From: Lingula anatina
Taxonomy: Eukaryota > Brachiopoda > Lingulata > Lingulida > Lingulidae
NCBI RefSeq assembly: GCF_001039355.2
Contig: NW_019775761.1
Location: 138,519-202,518 of the forward strand
Direction of reading: 5' to 3'
DNA length: 64,000 bases
Shown: positions 48,932 through 61,335 of the stretch, one piece after another
How positions within the stretch are numbered: position 1 is the stretch's first letter
How the letters are laid out: the number at the start of each line of letters is the position of its first letter
Program-made: the position numbers and the translations under genes
The notes under the pieces: model-generated
Databases searched by the model: none
Told to the model about the DNA's origin: nothing
What the model saw: the letters and a program-made list of their open reading frames with translations, nothing else

Positions 48932-51086
48932 ATAAGTCATATATGTAACAGACTATTTTCAAATGCCATCTATACAACCACTCTCAATCAAATTTTATCT
49001 TCTTAATCAACAATTCTTTCTACCCATTGGTTATTTTTTCCACGTGCATTTGATTTTTCTTTTCAGTGGCAACAATATTTTTCCCAGGCATCTTCAGGTG
49101 CAGCTTTCATCTTCAGTTTAGTCATCTACACCATAAACAAAATATAAAAAGTTCTTTTAATGTTAAAAATATATAAATTTAAAAAAAATTCTCTGTGACT
49201 TCTCCTTTTGATATTATTCCAAAGTAAAGTGACAATAACTGTGGAGTAAAACATAATAATACTAGTATTATACACTGGGGTGGCGCTAGCAATTTTTTTC
49301 ATTTAGCCAAATTACTACTTTTTCATAGCTTTTTTGTCCAAATGGTTTAAATTTCACTAAAATCAGTCAAATTAACCCTATTTTGTTTAGCTAAAGTCAC
49401 TCAGTTTTAGCATTTGGCTAAATTGGCGAGTGTTAGCGCTACCCCAGATACATATACTGTAGTTGACTGTTGTGAATAAATTCCATCAAATACTGTGCAT
49501 AATTCATGAACTCCCTCTCAGGAAGTCAAGAAAAGCGGGGAGTCTAATTGTGAAACTTTTAAAAAACATATAATATGTCGTCTTTTTATTTTGTAAATAT
49601 ATTACAGTGTCAGTTTTTGAACTTGCTGATCAACATGACATCTATAGTTACCTTTTTTCGACTCCATATTTTTTGTCTTAAGACATCCAATAACTCCGTG
49701 TTGTGACATCAATTAACAACATTCTACACCAGTTTGCCACAGCACTGGAGGTCAGTTGCTGAGGGGGAAGAAAGAGACCACTTTGGGTCATCCTTTGATC
49801 ACTGCAGTGGGCTTGAAGATCTTGACCAATCTAACTGTTCACCGTGAAAAAGAAAAACTTTCTGCATCTCTAGCTGACTTCTAATATATCTGTGTTGTTA
49901 ATGAGTAGTTTTGGGCAGCATTTCTATTGGCATATCTTTCAATCAACTTTTTACGTGGAAAATGGAGTTTAAATAGTCAAATAGAAAATTTACAACAGGC
50001 CTGATATTTTGCCAAGGAGTATATGCAGTTTAATGCTTTGAGGGCAAAGATAATATGGATACTAGCAGATTCTATTATTTATACCTGTCTTTTTTCATCT
50101 ATATAACTGTGACCAAAAAAACACCAGTTGCTACCGCTTGCCACTCTATTATATGAGACCCAGGACTTGTGTCATCTGAAAGACAGATTTAAAGAAACTT
50201 GTCTAAATATAAAGTTTAATAAGAAAAAAAAAATAATTACAATAATAAAATAAATAAATAAAAATAATTAAAATAATAACAAAATCATTACATGACTGTA
50301 CATCGGCCTAAGTCAATATGTCTGATTGTCAATATAAATACTGCACAGGATACTACTGGAAAAAAATTGGTAGGGCTTTTTGGCAAAAGTGACAGATATA
50401 ATTTGGAATTAGAATTATTAATAATCATATTTAACAAAAGTTTACAATACAACTGAAAAACTTAAGGCAAATTAAGAACCGTTGTGATTACACGTACATA
50501 TGGAAAATAAATGTAAATATATGCATTTTGTTTAAAAACACTCTCATCAAGTAAAATGATCATAGCACCTTACATTGGGTCACTGCTTCCTGTAGTAAAT
50601 CACCGTGCCTCTGAAAATTCTTGATGAAACTGGCAGCAAAATACTTAGTATAGTTCTAATTTTCTCTAGTTTGCAATCCGTTCATTTAATATCATCATGA
50701 TGATGAGAGTAGTTCCACACGGCGGCACAAACCAAAACATTCAGGAAAAAACGCTCTCGACAACAGTTCACGTTTTGCGCTCCGACGCTGTTTGCTCGAG
50801 GAACTCGAGATCATTTCATTTTTCGCGCCAAAAACCTCGCTTTCGAACTGGCGCCATGACCCATATTTTGTTTATTTTGTTTATGGAGACCGCGCAGAAT
50901 GTAGAGGAGAAGACATTGTCATTGACGAAAAGTCTACAAATGTGATGTGTCGAAAAACGTCAAACGTGTGATCTCACGTAGCAGGCTTTCAAGTCTATGA
51001 ACCGACCAGTATTGGCTTTAAATCAAAGTCATTAGTATCAGAAAAAGTCGGTTTGTTGCCGCTGAATATTTCAGTTATTTGCCAAG
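48932..51086. other. Region upstream of the TIR gene
   Basis: It holds one 173-bp MITE (49275-49447) and otherwise no gene. The last 100 bases before 51087 should contain the promoter or 5' UTR of the TIR gene. I see no TATA box at a convincing distance. Confidence 0.5.
49275..49447. mobile_element. 173-bp MITE, CTGGGG termini, TSD ATACA
   Basis: The left end is CTGGGGTGGCGCTAGCAATT, the right end TTAGCGCTACCCCAG. ATACA flanks it at 49270-49274 and 49448-49452. It belongs to the same family as the elements at 25810 and 51784 and the 2-kb transposon at 17579. Confidence 0.9.
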
Positions 51087-54000
51087 ATGGCGGACGACCC
51101 AGACACTGAAAGCAGTTTGAGGCATGCCAGCTCTATTATTGTGAAAACTGCAGATGGAGATCGCGAGATACAGCTGCTGTTTGGAGATATTACCAAACTT
51201 TCGGTACAAGAGAAAGTAGACGTTATAATGGTGTCAGCGTTTCCAGGTAAGAAGAATCGACGAGAATCTTTGAATAGAAAACAAGTCTTTAAATGTTTCC
51301 TTGATCGATCAATTAATTTGCCATGAAACGAATTATGAAACATACCCACATTATTATGCTGTCGTGCAAAAAGATCTAATCAAAATCAAGTTGGTATTTT
51401 TGAACGAATTTCGTTAAAAAATAAACGCCCGATAACTTCTGCCCCATCATCCATAGTTTACCATTAAAATTATATAATATACATGACGTCATGTACAGTA
51501 TATGTGAGATAAATTAAGATAATATGTTCTTGTCATATTCATATCAAGTCTAAAATGAACATCACCGTGATCTGTTGATAAAATTACAATTTCTGCAAGT
51601 AGAAGTAAGTTTAAAAGTTACATAAAGTGATACTTTAACTACTGTAAATTATGCTGAAGTGTTATAAATTCATACTGTTGTTGGATATTAGAGAACTAAC
51701 ATTGATATATGTAGACGATGCTTGCTTGACCAAATCTGCTGAACAAAACATGTTGATTTAGAGGGTAATCCAAAAATACCAGCCTGGGGTAGCGCTAGCA
51801 ATTTGTGCCCCTTAGCCAAATGACCACTTTTTTGTCAGTTTGTTATCCAAATGGTTTTTAATTCGTCTAAAATAAGTCAAATCAAGCCCATTTTGTTAAG
51901 CCAATTTAAGTTGGTTTTAGCATTTGGCTAAATTGCCGAGTGTTAGCACTGCCGCTACCCCAGCCAGTTCAAAGGTCTGGCTCCTTATTTCATCTAGTTA
52001 TGTCACATCACAATTCCCAAGGACTTGAAGTATACTATACTATAGTGTACTGTATTGTATGTGACAATATCATTGCTATATATTCCAGGTGATTATATCC
52101 CATGCCAAAGATCACTGATAGGAGCTCTCAAACGCAACCTGGATATCAGCGTCAAACACCTGGCCAGAGATAAAGAGGAAGATCTGCGAGCTAATTTCCA
52201 CTGTTGGTGGTCAAAGTTGCTTCCATCACACCTGCCATACAGGTACTTGCCTGGACACATTGTGGGAATGAACATTTAGATTATTAGATAATACAAAGAG
52301 AATGTCTTTTTGAGAAGGTTTTGTTTGGGTCTCAATCATCATCATCATCATCATCATCAAGTGTCAGACCTTGTGCAGGCATAGACGATCATGATCCTCC
52401 AGTTTACTAGAACTTTATTTTCAATAGATTGCATGACCTCGTTATTGTACAGTTGTTGATTTGTTGTAAAGGCATTTAGACTGTTCTTTGGCTTCCTGTA
52501 CTTTTTCCTTTAATTTTCCCACAGAGTACCAGTTTTTCTATTCCGTCTGTTATTGCAAAATAGGTAATAGATTAATGCTTACTTTTTACGCCCCTGCTTA
52601 TACATGTAGTTATAACATGTGTCCACCCATGCAGTTGAATCGTTCATAGCCTTGTTCATATAATACTGCGCATAACCACTCTGCGCACATCTGGTGCATT
52701 TACACCGTCTTTTCTGATGGTATGACCCAGAGATTTCATTTATCTTTTTCTGATTGTTTTCATTAGTGAGCATTGTATTCCTTGTTGTAACATTTCTTCA
52801 TTGGTCTTTCTTTCTTTCCAAGATATTCTCAAGAAATCATGAAAGAATGATACAATAGGTGGAGGTTAGATTGGTGAGTGCCAGTGAATACTGCACTTCT
52901 GTGGCTCCAACCTGGGTGACTGTAGATTTCAATAATTTTTATGTTTAAAACTGGGAGGGATACAGAATTGAAAATGATAAGAATTGCTATAAAAATATGA
53001 AGAATATAATATTTGTTTGATGTGTGTAGAGTGGCTAACTCTGCATTGGAAAAGTCTTCATTTTTAATATAATTATTTTTAATGATATGTGTATATTTAT
53101 TTATTTATATAATAAAAATTTAGATCCATGTCTTATTCCTGTCGTAATGTGGCATGGACATTTTCCTTTTATAGTGACCATTTATTTATTGATGTATACA
53201 TTTCAGGAGGTTACTGTGTTTTGAGCGTACCATGAAAAGTACAGGTCACCCGGCGGCGTTGGTGGGGGACGTCTTTAGATGTCTGGTGGCTGTGTTTAAC
53301 AACAAGGAAAGCACTGTGATAGCTCCACTACTAGCATCTGGAGTCCAGGTAACCCCCCACGATGGACTAACTAGTACGCGGGTCAAATATGGCAACCCAC
53401 TAAAAAACTTGCTGTCTAAGCTGCTAAAGGACCATGAAGAGATTACCCGTCAGGAAGTATTCAAGTGGGTCGGCCATATTTGACCCCCGGAGTAGTAAGC
53501 CCACTGTTCTGAATGCGGTCATACAAACAGAATGGCACCTGAAGATGGTGACCTCATGAGATTTAAAAAAATTTAAAGAATTTAAAGAAAATAAATATAA
53601 GATCCCAACTCCCTCTCCCAAGCAAAGTCCTGGATCTGCAACTGTCTCTCTCATCCTGTTGTCATTCCTTCATCCTGTTGTCATTCCTTCCTTCAATAAC
53701 CTTCAATTGTGTTTTTAATTCTGCAGATTCAACTGTTATGCTTCTCTCCTTATATTTACTGAATTATGTTTTAATATGTGTATAAAAGTATATGTGAACA
53801 TATTCATCTTTCCTCAATGACACTCATTTCAGAGCTTTGATCCCAAAATGATGTTGAAAGCCATGCTAGATGCGGCTGTCAACTGGATAAAGGCGGGACT
53901 ACCCATGTCCTGCCTGAAGTTGGTGGTATTTGCCCATCGTCCTGACGAGATCAACCTAGAGAAACATGAACTGTGGAACGTATTTGAGAGCTTGAAGAAG

Positions 54001-57000
54001 AAGTATGAAACGGTTACGATGATGCCAGAGGTAATAGGACGGGTTTCCTGGACCGCAGGGGGCTTTTCTCATTATTACTGATTGACTTATATGTACCAGT
54101 GCAAATAAAAGTCTCAGGCCACATTCAGAACAGTGGACTAACAGTCCGAGGGTCAAATTTGGCAACCCACTAAAAAGCTTGAGGTCTAATCTGCTTAGCT
54201 GCTTTTCAGTTCTGTTGCTACCACTCAATAGGAATGTTCTTATCTTAAGAATTTATGATTAAAAAATATACAGTATCAATTGGTAAAATGCCATGTTTAC
54301 CCTATAGAAAAGAGCAAGTTATTACCTTACTTTTATCTGAATAGTTTCCCCCTATTCCTAGAACATCAAGAGCTTTATAATATTTTTTGTTTCTATTCCA
54401 AGGAGCCCCAGATCAGGTATGACATCTACCTGTCCTATTCCATAGAAGACGAAGACAAAGTCAAGCAGATAGAGGGAGTGCTGAAGGAGGAAAAGAAAGA
54501 TATCCGTATATTTTCTCAGGTGCAGGCGCTCCGTGAGGACCAGGTTTGGCAGCAGGAGATCTACGAGGTCATGATAACATGCGTAAGGTAAATTGAATGG
54601 AAAGTGGTAAGTTTTGGGGTTGGACCTTTTTGTCTTTATCTTGTGGATGCTAACACTGAAATCATACTTTGATCAGTTTTTATGAAAGTTTCAATATATG
54701 TGGCTTGTTTCTTAGAATTTGACATCTATTTTGAAGTAATAATTTTGTAAACATCTTGGAGAAAACATTTCACTGCTCAGTAATTTATCTTGAAGTTCAT
54801 GTTGTATGTTTATAATGTACATAATAATTTGGAAATCTGATTTAGTTCATGTACAGTTTCAAAAATTTCAAAGTAACTGGAAGAACTATGTGATTTTTAT
54901 ATCTACTCAGATTTGTCTCTGCACGGCACAGGTATGTGTTGTCATGATTTGTAGAAGAAATCCTGGCCAATGTCTGACTTCAGTAAAATAAACTTTCATT
55001 GTCTCTTGTGTGAAAAATTTAGGGCTAGAATGTCCAACCACTGGTAAAAGCATGTTTAGTTTCTTCAAAAATGAATTTTTTTATCTTGATCTTTTATGTC
55101 TCTGTGTAGAGTGGTGACATTCTTGAGCCCAGCATTCCTGGCGTCTCCGGAATGTTTGGAGAAGTACAACCTGGCTGTCTGCTGCAACAGGAAGACAGCA
55201 CGCCACCTGTTGGCTCCTTTCTACATCGAGTCCATACCAACCTTCCCCACGTACATGTGCCTGGTGCAGTACATGGACTTCAGGTAGGATTGCTGTATAC
55301 ACACACACGCACACACACACACACACTCACACACACACACACACACACACACACAATGCATGGTGATTGCTGTGTGTGTGTGTGTGTGTTACCTGTGACA
55401 TTTAGAAATAGGTATTTTTTGGCTTTAAAGACATTTATGTTTTTAAAGATATATATTTTACCTGTGTTGTTTGGCTGTTTAACTTAAATAGGTACCCATT
55501 CTTTTATGACACACTAATGTCAGGGAAAGCAAAATGATTGTTCTCTTTTATTTGTACCTTTTTTTACATCACTTAAGGTATAAGTAAATGAGACTTTTTG
55601 TGTTTGTTCCATTTGTTCATGGATTCATTCATTCAATTTGATGTCCAATATTTCAAACTGGGACAAAGTAACCCTAAGCAAAATGAAAAGTTTGTGGCAA
55701 CAAGTTTGCATGAAAATTTTGAATTTTTGGTAATTTGTGACAAATTTGCAAGGAGGAATTGCAGTTTGCAGCAAAGTTGCTGCAGGCCTGATAATTTGCT
55801 AAGAGAATATGTAAATTTAATATATCGACTTTTTCTCATATTACCATTGATGAAAATGCTTAAAAATGACATGAATTTTGTGATAAATTTTAGGACCATT
55901 GACACCAAGCCTCAGAGTGTGGTCCAAGGCTGTAAGACATTTGTCAGTCTCCTCTCAGCAAAGGATATCACAGGGCAGCAAAACCACCAGCAAGCCCATA
56001 CTAATTACGGTAATAGTTGACATATATTGGAAGTTGGGATAAATGTGACCACCAAGCTACAAATGTTGTAGACGAAAAGTGATTAGTATGTTAATTGTGC
56101 ATCTGTTGGTAAAGCAGCCGAAGAAATGATAGCTTTTGTGTTGAAAAACATTCACGATGCTGTTGGTAGAGTGAGAACTTTATCAGATGTTAGTTTTGCC
56201 CTTTTCAACGCAGTGCAGCAAACTTGAATGTTCTCACTTTGGTAACATGGTAGACTGGAGTGAGTAGATTAAAAAAAAAAGCAGCTTTAGTTGTAAACAA
56301 GTCTGGATGAGATTTAGAGGAAACCGTCAACAGGACTGAATTTCTTAAAAAGCACAGAATAACTCCTCTAATCTTAAGAATAGTATAACTGTTTACAGAC
56401 ACAATAAACTGTTTTATTAGCATGATAACTTAACTGGGCATAGCAAGTGTTTTAGGTTACACTGTTTTTCATTGTTTTGTGTTTTACATTTGCTTAAAAA
56501 TGGAATATCTAGAAAATTTTTTTACACAATTTCAGATTACGATGTTTTTATCTCCTATTCCCACAAGAACACAGACAAAGCCAACTTTTTCTTGAACACC
56601 CTCACAAGACTGAATCCTCATCTGAGAATATTTTATGACAGGAACGAACTAAAAGCCGGTATGTTATGAATGTTGTTATTTGGGTTCATAATGTTATATA
56701 TGTATTATTCAGAAATAGAATCACTTGAGTTGGCAGGGTTTATGGAACATACATAGTACATGAATCACAAGTAGATTTTACCTACAGCTAGTTGCCAAGT
56801 GGTGTATGTGTCTTTTTAACTAAGAGCATTGTCGGGAGGAAAAGGGGGACACAACAACTGTCACTTCCACTTCAGAAAGTCGTAGTTCTCAGACAAGAGC
56901 GAGAGAGAGACAAGAATTGTTCAGTTCTAGCTCAAAAAGTCATAGTTATTTTATTGAAATTTTCAGAAGACTATATAATACAAGTGAAGTGTAAACATAA

Positions 57001-60000
57001 TTTTGTCATGCATGCCATTTCTTTTAGCAAGTGAGAAATACTGTGAGGCAGACTTACCATGCACTCAAATATAAACATACATCAAGATATTGTTTCTATA
57101 AAAGTATTTGAGGAAAGCACCTCCACAGTGACTCATCTTACACCCAAAAACTTTACTCTATCACATTTTACTTTGTCAGATATTGTGACTTAAAAACTCA
57201 AGCATAGTGTAACAATTGTTCATGCGGAATGCACATGTGTGTAAGATGCAACGCTTCTGGAGCTTTCTTTTTCTTGAAACTTACTAAAATTTTTAGCTAA
57301 TTGAACAATAAAATAGGTGATAAGTTAGCAATAATATTTGCCTAATTCATTCACGATTTCTTTATGCCCCATTTTATTAATTATTAAAGCAATTTTGTTA
57401 TTACTTATGGTTTAAACTGAGTTTAACAAATATTAATTAAAAATACATTATCATTATTATTTCTTCCAGGCACATCATGGCAGCAGATGTTGTATCACTC
57501 AGTGGATGGGTCAAAGTGTGTCATTGCTCTGTTCTCTCCTACCTACCTCACCTCAGCTGTATGCACAGAAGAGTACAACCTGGCCTTGTTAAAACATATG
57601 GGAGAGGTGGGTGTGCCTGTATAACTCCTCCGCCCCCCCCCCCCCCCCCCCCCCCCCACACCCCTCCCCACCCCCCCCCACCACCACCCCCACCCCCCCC
57701 CCCCACCCCNAAGGCAATAGATGCTATGGGCGACGCCTTCCAATCTGTTGCCATAGCAATATGCAAATCAGTTGTGTCATGGCTGAAGACAGAGGAGATG
57801 AATGATCTGGTCTTCAACAAAGTGCCGGTGGGTAATTTCTTTCTTTCTTTCTTTCTTTCTTTATTTATTTATTTATTTAATTTATGTTCTTTATTTAATT
57901 CTTATATTTCAAACAGAATAATTAAGAACACCTTAAGATATTTCTTCACTATTCCTATATTTAGTGTATGTTGGTGCTGTCGTTTGATGAACAGTGACTT
58001 AGAAAAAAAGTGTAATATACATAGGATTTATTTGCCAGCTGTTCCAATTTTGGGGGCCTTTAACTTTTTAACTGAACATTTGGTTGTAGGAAAAATTTTA
58101 TTGTTGGTGTCTTCCATTCAACATTTTACAGGTAATCCACATGAACTAGAACTTTGAGGTGGCATCATCATATAAGTAAGTGATTTAATGACAGATGAAA
58201 TGTTTAACATTACATTTAGATTTAGCATTTTTGTGTTGTTGCAGGTACCACTGAATGTTTCAAAGATACTTGAGACGCGCAGACTGCACTACTTCAAGGA
58301 AAGACTAGAACTTTATAACAATCAAACAAAGGCTAAATATAATGAGAAAAGTGAGCAACCACAGTCAGATTCCAAAGAAAATGACCCACCTAAGGCAGAA
58401 AAAACATCGCCTGAGGAAGCAGCAGCTGTGGGGATAGATGTGGCGCTCAGTTATACTGAATCTGAGGAGCAATATGGGCAAGCATTGAAAAAGATGCTGC
58501 ACCTGAAGGCGCCTTGGGTCAAGGTCAGTAAAAAGAGCCAATCAAAAGCTGAAGGCAGTGCAAGTGCGGAACTGACAGCCATTGACTCTGCCAAAGTCGT
58601 CGTAACCTTTTTATCACCTTCTTATCTCGAATCCAGCATCCAAGTGGAAGAACTCCAGCTTGCTTTGTTCCGTCAAAGAGCAGCCAAAGAAGCTCATATT
58701 CTATATCCGATCCATATTTTACCATTACCCAGGAAGCCATGCTATCTTCATGTTGTGCCGTGTGAGCTTGCGCTGTACGATTTACTTTGGCGAAACCAGC
58801 TTGAAAAGAAAATGAAAAGGAATGACTATGGTATGATTGATTGGGATGCCTCTGTTCCGTACTTTGGCCTTGACCTTCAGACGGTGGAGAGATACGTGAA
58901 AGGCAAGAACCCACTGAAGAGAGTCGCAGACGAAGAAATGCTGGCTCTTTCCCTGGCCTGTAATGACATTGTTGACATACTGTCACAAAAGAGGTAAATT
59001 ATTCAATATTTACAAACTTTACACATCATGTTGTATACTTTAGCGATGTAGTTGTATGGGTTCACATTGAGAGATTTACAGTTTATGAAATACCCTGGCT
59101 GTGTGTTACATTCACAACAGAGGACCAACAGATGTGCAGATCAAATATGACTCACTAAAAAGCTTGCCGCTTGATTCTCCATTAGACACTGAATAGATTC
59201 CCTGCAGGGATTATGCAACAAGCAATCAAGTGGGTCAGCCATATGAGATCTGCATATCTGTAAGTTTGCTGTTGTGAACGCGCTCTTAGTCTGCAGGTTT
59301 TACATTGCCAATAAACTTAACAGCAGGAAGCAGATTTGTGAAGTTCTTGTTTAAGGGAGTTAATCCCACAATAGCATAATTATGTTTGGACCTTTCACAG
59401 ATCTGTACCTGTACTGATTGTATCACTTAAGGTAGTCTCCTTATGCTACACTGCGCAACAACACCATGCATTAATGTCTTTTTGTTGCACATTGCATCAG
59501 CAGCTAGTGCTGGCAATCTAGCAATACAAATGGCGTTTTATTTAAAAACAATTTGCATGGGTACCTATCAGTTTTTTTATACTATGGCTAACATATGTAC
59601 TGAAGACCATGAGCAGGAGATATGGACTATGAATGCACTGCATCTCTTAAGAAAACTGAAAATATATGCAAAAACAATTAAATTTACCATATAGTGCTAA
59701 AGAAATTGAATCCAAAACTCAAATCATCACAGTAATAAAACTTAAATGGATACCCATCAATTTTTAGATCATAACAAGGATGCAATTTTACCAACTGTTG
59801 CAATTAAAAAAATAAGAAATATCTGTCAAACAGAAATATCATTAGATCATTACCTTAAGTGTACTGTAATGTAAAAAGGGTCTCAGATCTGGAGTGGGTA
59901 GAAAAGTCTTACCAGATCTCTTGTGCCTCAGCCATTCACAGAGCATAAAGAAATAGATTAAAATCTATTGATATTGATTTGTTGGGAGATGTATTGCTCT

Positions 60001-60921
60001 TTATAAAATTTTGAATTTATTATTATTATTATGTATTATTATTATGTATTCTTTTAGATTCCTGTGGGTCGTGCTTATTAATAAATCCAAAAAGGCTGTA
60101 CTAATTTTTTTAATTTAGCTATATTCTTTACTTCTTTATTATTTGTAGTACTGGTCAGACACATCCAGTTATTGCCAACATCACTCAGTTAGATATGGAA
60201 AATGTGGACACTCTGAAGAATACAGTGCATGACAAAATACCACAGGAAATGGTAAGCAACAACACGCTGTATTAACCTTTCTTTATATGAAGAATTGCTT
60301 GATTATATATCCACAGACTTTAAGGAATAGTACATCTGTTTTTGATACATATCTGTTATTTGATCAGCCCAAATGATAAGGTCTATCAATATGAATTGGT
60401 TCTAGTCCAATGCATTTTCTTCTCAGTAAGATGAAAGTGCCTGTATTGTCCCAAAGTGCTCATATATACTTTAACATGGAAGTGGCCATATCTGTTCTAA
60501 CATGAAAGTGTTTATACCTCTTCTAACATGAATTGTAACGTCCCTTTCAAGAAAGTGCCCATATATTGATTTTTTTCTGTCATGAAAGTGCCCATATCTT
60601 CCTTAACTCAAAATTGTCCAGAAATTTCCTAAAAAAGCACCCATATTTTTCCATTACACCAAAGTGCCCATACTTACACTGACACAAAACTTAAACTTGA
60701 CTAACATGAAAGGGTCCACATATTCCCCCACGTGAAAGTGCTTATGTCTTCACATATCTTAATTGTTGTATAATTCCTGTCCCCAGATAATGAAGGAGAT
60801 CCCAGTAATGGCCGAACCAGAGAACAACACAGAGAAGAAGGTGCACTTCAAGTCCGCAGCAACAGCAGTAGAAGTGGTCAACACAGCAACCAAAAAATCA
60901 AGAACCTGCTGCGTCTCATAA
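51087..60921 (+). CDS. Macro-like domain plus three TIR domains with C-terminal CaaX box (13 exons seen)
   Basis: Exons: 51087-51246, 52089-52242, 53207-53348, 53833-54030, 54403-54587, 55110-55283, 55894-56009, 56536-56658, 57470-57606, about 57711-57827, 58245-58993, 60149-60251 and 60787-60921. They join in phase to about 830 residues, not counting sequence lost at a poly-C gap (57629-57710). Residues about 25-200 resemble a macro fold (IQLLFGDITKL, VDVIMVSAFPGDYIP, STVIAPLLASG, then an amphipathic helix and LKLVVFAH). TIR1 starts at YDIYLSYS (about 224), TIR2 at YDVFISYS (about 377) and TIR3 at IDVALSYT (about 566). The glutamate position used by NAD-cleaving TIRs (C-x-x-E) is Glu452 in TIR2 and Glu638 in TIR3. 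In TIR1 it is Lys298 with Glu one residue earlier. The tail KKSRTCCVS is a polybasic CaaX box, which predicts prenylation and membrane attachment. The role is not known to me. NAD+ hydrolysis or TIR scaffolding in innate or cell-death signalling is inference. Confidence 0.85.
51784..51963. mobile_element. 180-bp MITE in TIR-gene intron 1, TSD CCAGC/CCAGT
   Basis: The left end is CTGGGGTAGCGCTAGCAATT, the right end GCCGCTACCCCAG. The flanks CCAGC (51779-51783) and CCAGT (51964-51968) match at four of five bases. Same family as 25810 and 49275. Confidence 0.85.
53350..53513. mobile_element. Palindromic MITE family C, copy 1, abutting a splice donor
   Basis: Inverse blocks are ggtcaaatatggcaacccac and gtgggtcggccatatttgac. 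The right end CTGTTCTGAA matches the inverse of TTCAGAACAG at 54123. The left edge lies within a few bases of the 5' splice site of the exon ending at 53348. Confidence 0.7.
54123..54195. mobile_element. MITE family C, copy 2 (left half only)
   Basis: It starts TTCAGAACAGTGGACTAAC and shares gggtcaaatttggcaaccca and ctaaaaagcttg with copies 1 and 3. The right half is missing. Confidence 0.65.
55302..55391. repeat. (CA)n then (GT)n microsatellite in TIR-gene intron
   Basis: About 50 bases of CA (55302-55354) then, after a 15-base spacer, about 18 bases of GT. The pair could fold on itself. Confidence 0.9.
57629..57710. other. Poly-C tract with an N: probable collapsed assembly gap inside the TIR gene
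   Basis: About 80 bases of C with scattered A, a T and a terminal N at 57710. The exon to the left ends in mid-TIR2 (ending LALLKHMGE). The next coding sequence starts right after the N with AIDAMGDAFQSVA. At least one short exon, equivalent to the part of TIR1 from RHLLAPFYIES to QYMDFR, should lie here and is absent. Confidence 0.75.
59111..59278. mobile_element. Palindromic MITE family C, copy 3
   Basis: The ends TTCACAACAG and CTGTTGTGAA are exact inverses. The inner blocks cagatcaaatatgactcac and gtgggtcagccatatgagat are inverse relatives. It lies in a TIR-gene intron. The flanks show no clear duplication. Confidence 0.78.
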
Positions 60922-61191
60922 TTTGTTAGTCATATGGGTGAAAGGTGTGGTTACATTGGAGATAGGTATGTTCTTCTTAGAAAGGCATAACTTGGACAGC
61001 AGCCTCTTAAGTGGAAGGGGAGGGGGGCTGTGGGGATAAAAGAAATTCACAGGACTATTGTGAACCAGCAGATAAGAGCAGTAATACATCCACAGGGATG
61101 TAAAATTTGTTTTTTGTTTCAAATTGCTTATTTTACTATGGTAAGAACAGAGGATCTGCAGAGCTGAAGGAGAGGACACATTTCAAATGCA

Positions 61192-61335
61192 GGTGCAGAT
61201 CTAGAGATATTTCCTGATAATCTTCTTAATTATCTGTGTTGATCCGTCCTCCATTTTTGACCGTCTTCTACTGATGAAATTAGATGCTCATCAATGTAAA
61301 CTTAAAATTCTGGAAGACCAAGAAGATGGCCTCCA
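61192..61335 (-). mobile_element. Decayed copy of the CAGGGGCGGAT MITE family
   Basis: Shared words with 12603-12770: tgttgatccgtcctccattt, ttgaccgtcttct, catcaatgtaaacttaaaa and aagaccaagaaga. The termini are degraded and no target duplication remains. It lies downstream of the TIR-gene stop codon, in the probable 3' UTR. Confidence 0.7.

Noticed and set aside
57477-58157. 226-codon plus-strand frame and its antisense Gly/Trp-rich frames
   Set aside because: It reads an exon in the wrong frame, then a poly-C tract, then an intron. The correct frame is fixed by splice phase with the neighbouring TIR exons.
58525-58986. 153-codon minus-strand frame
   Set aside because: It lies entirely antisense to the large TIR3 exon and has no motif of its own.
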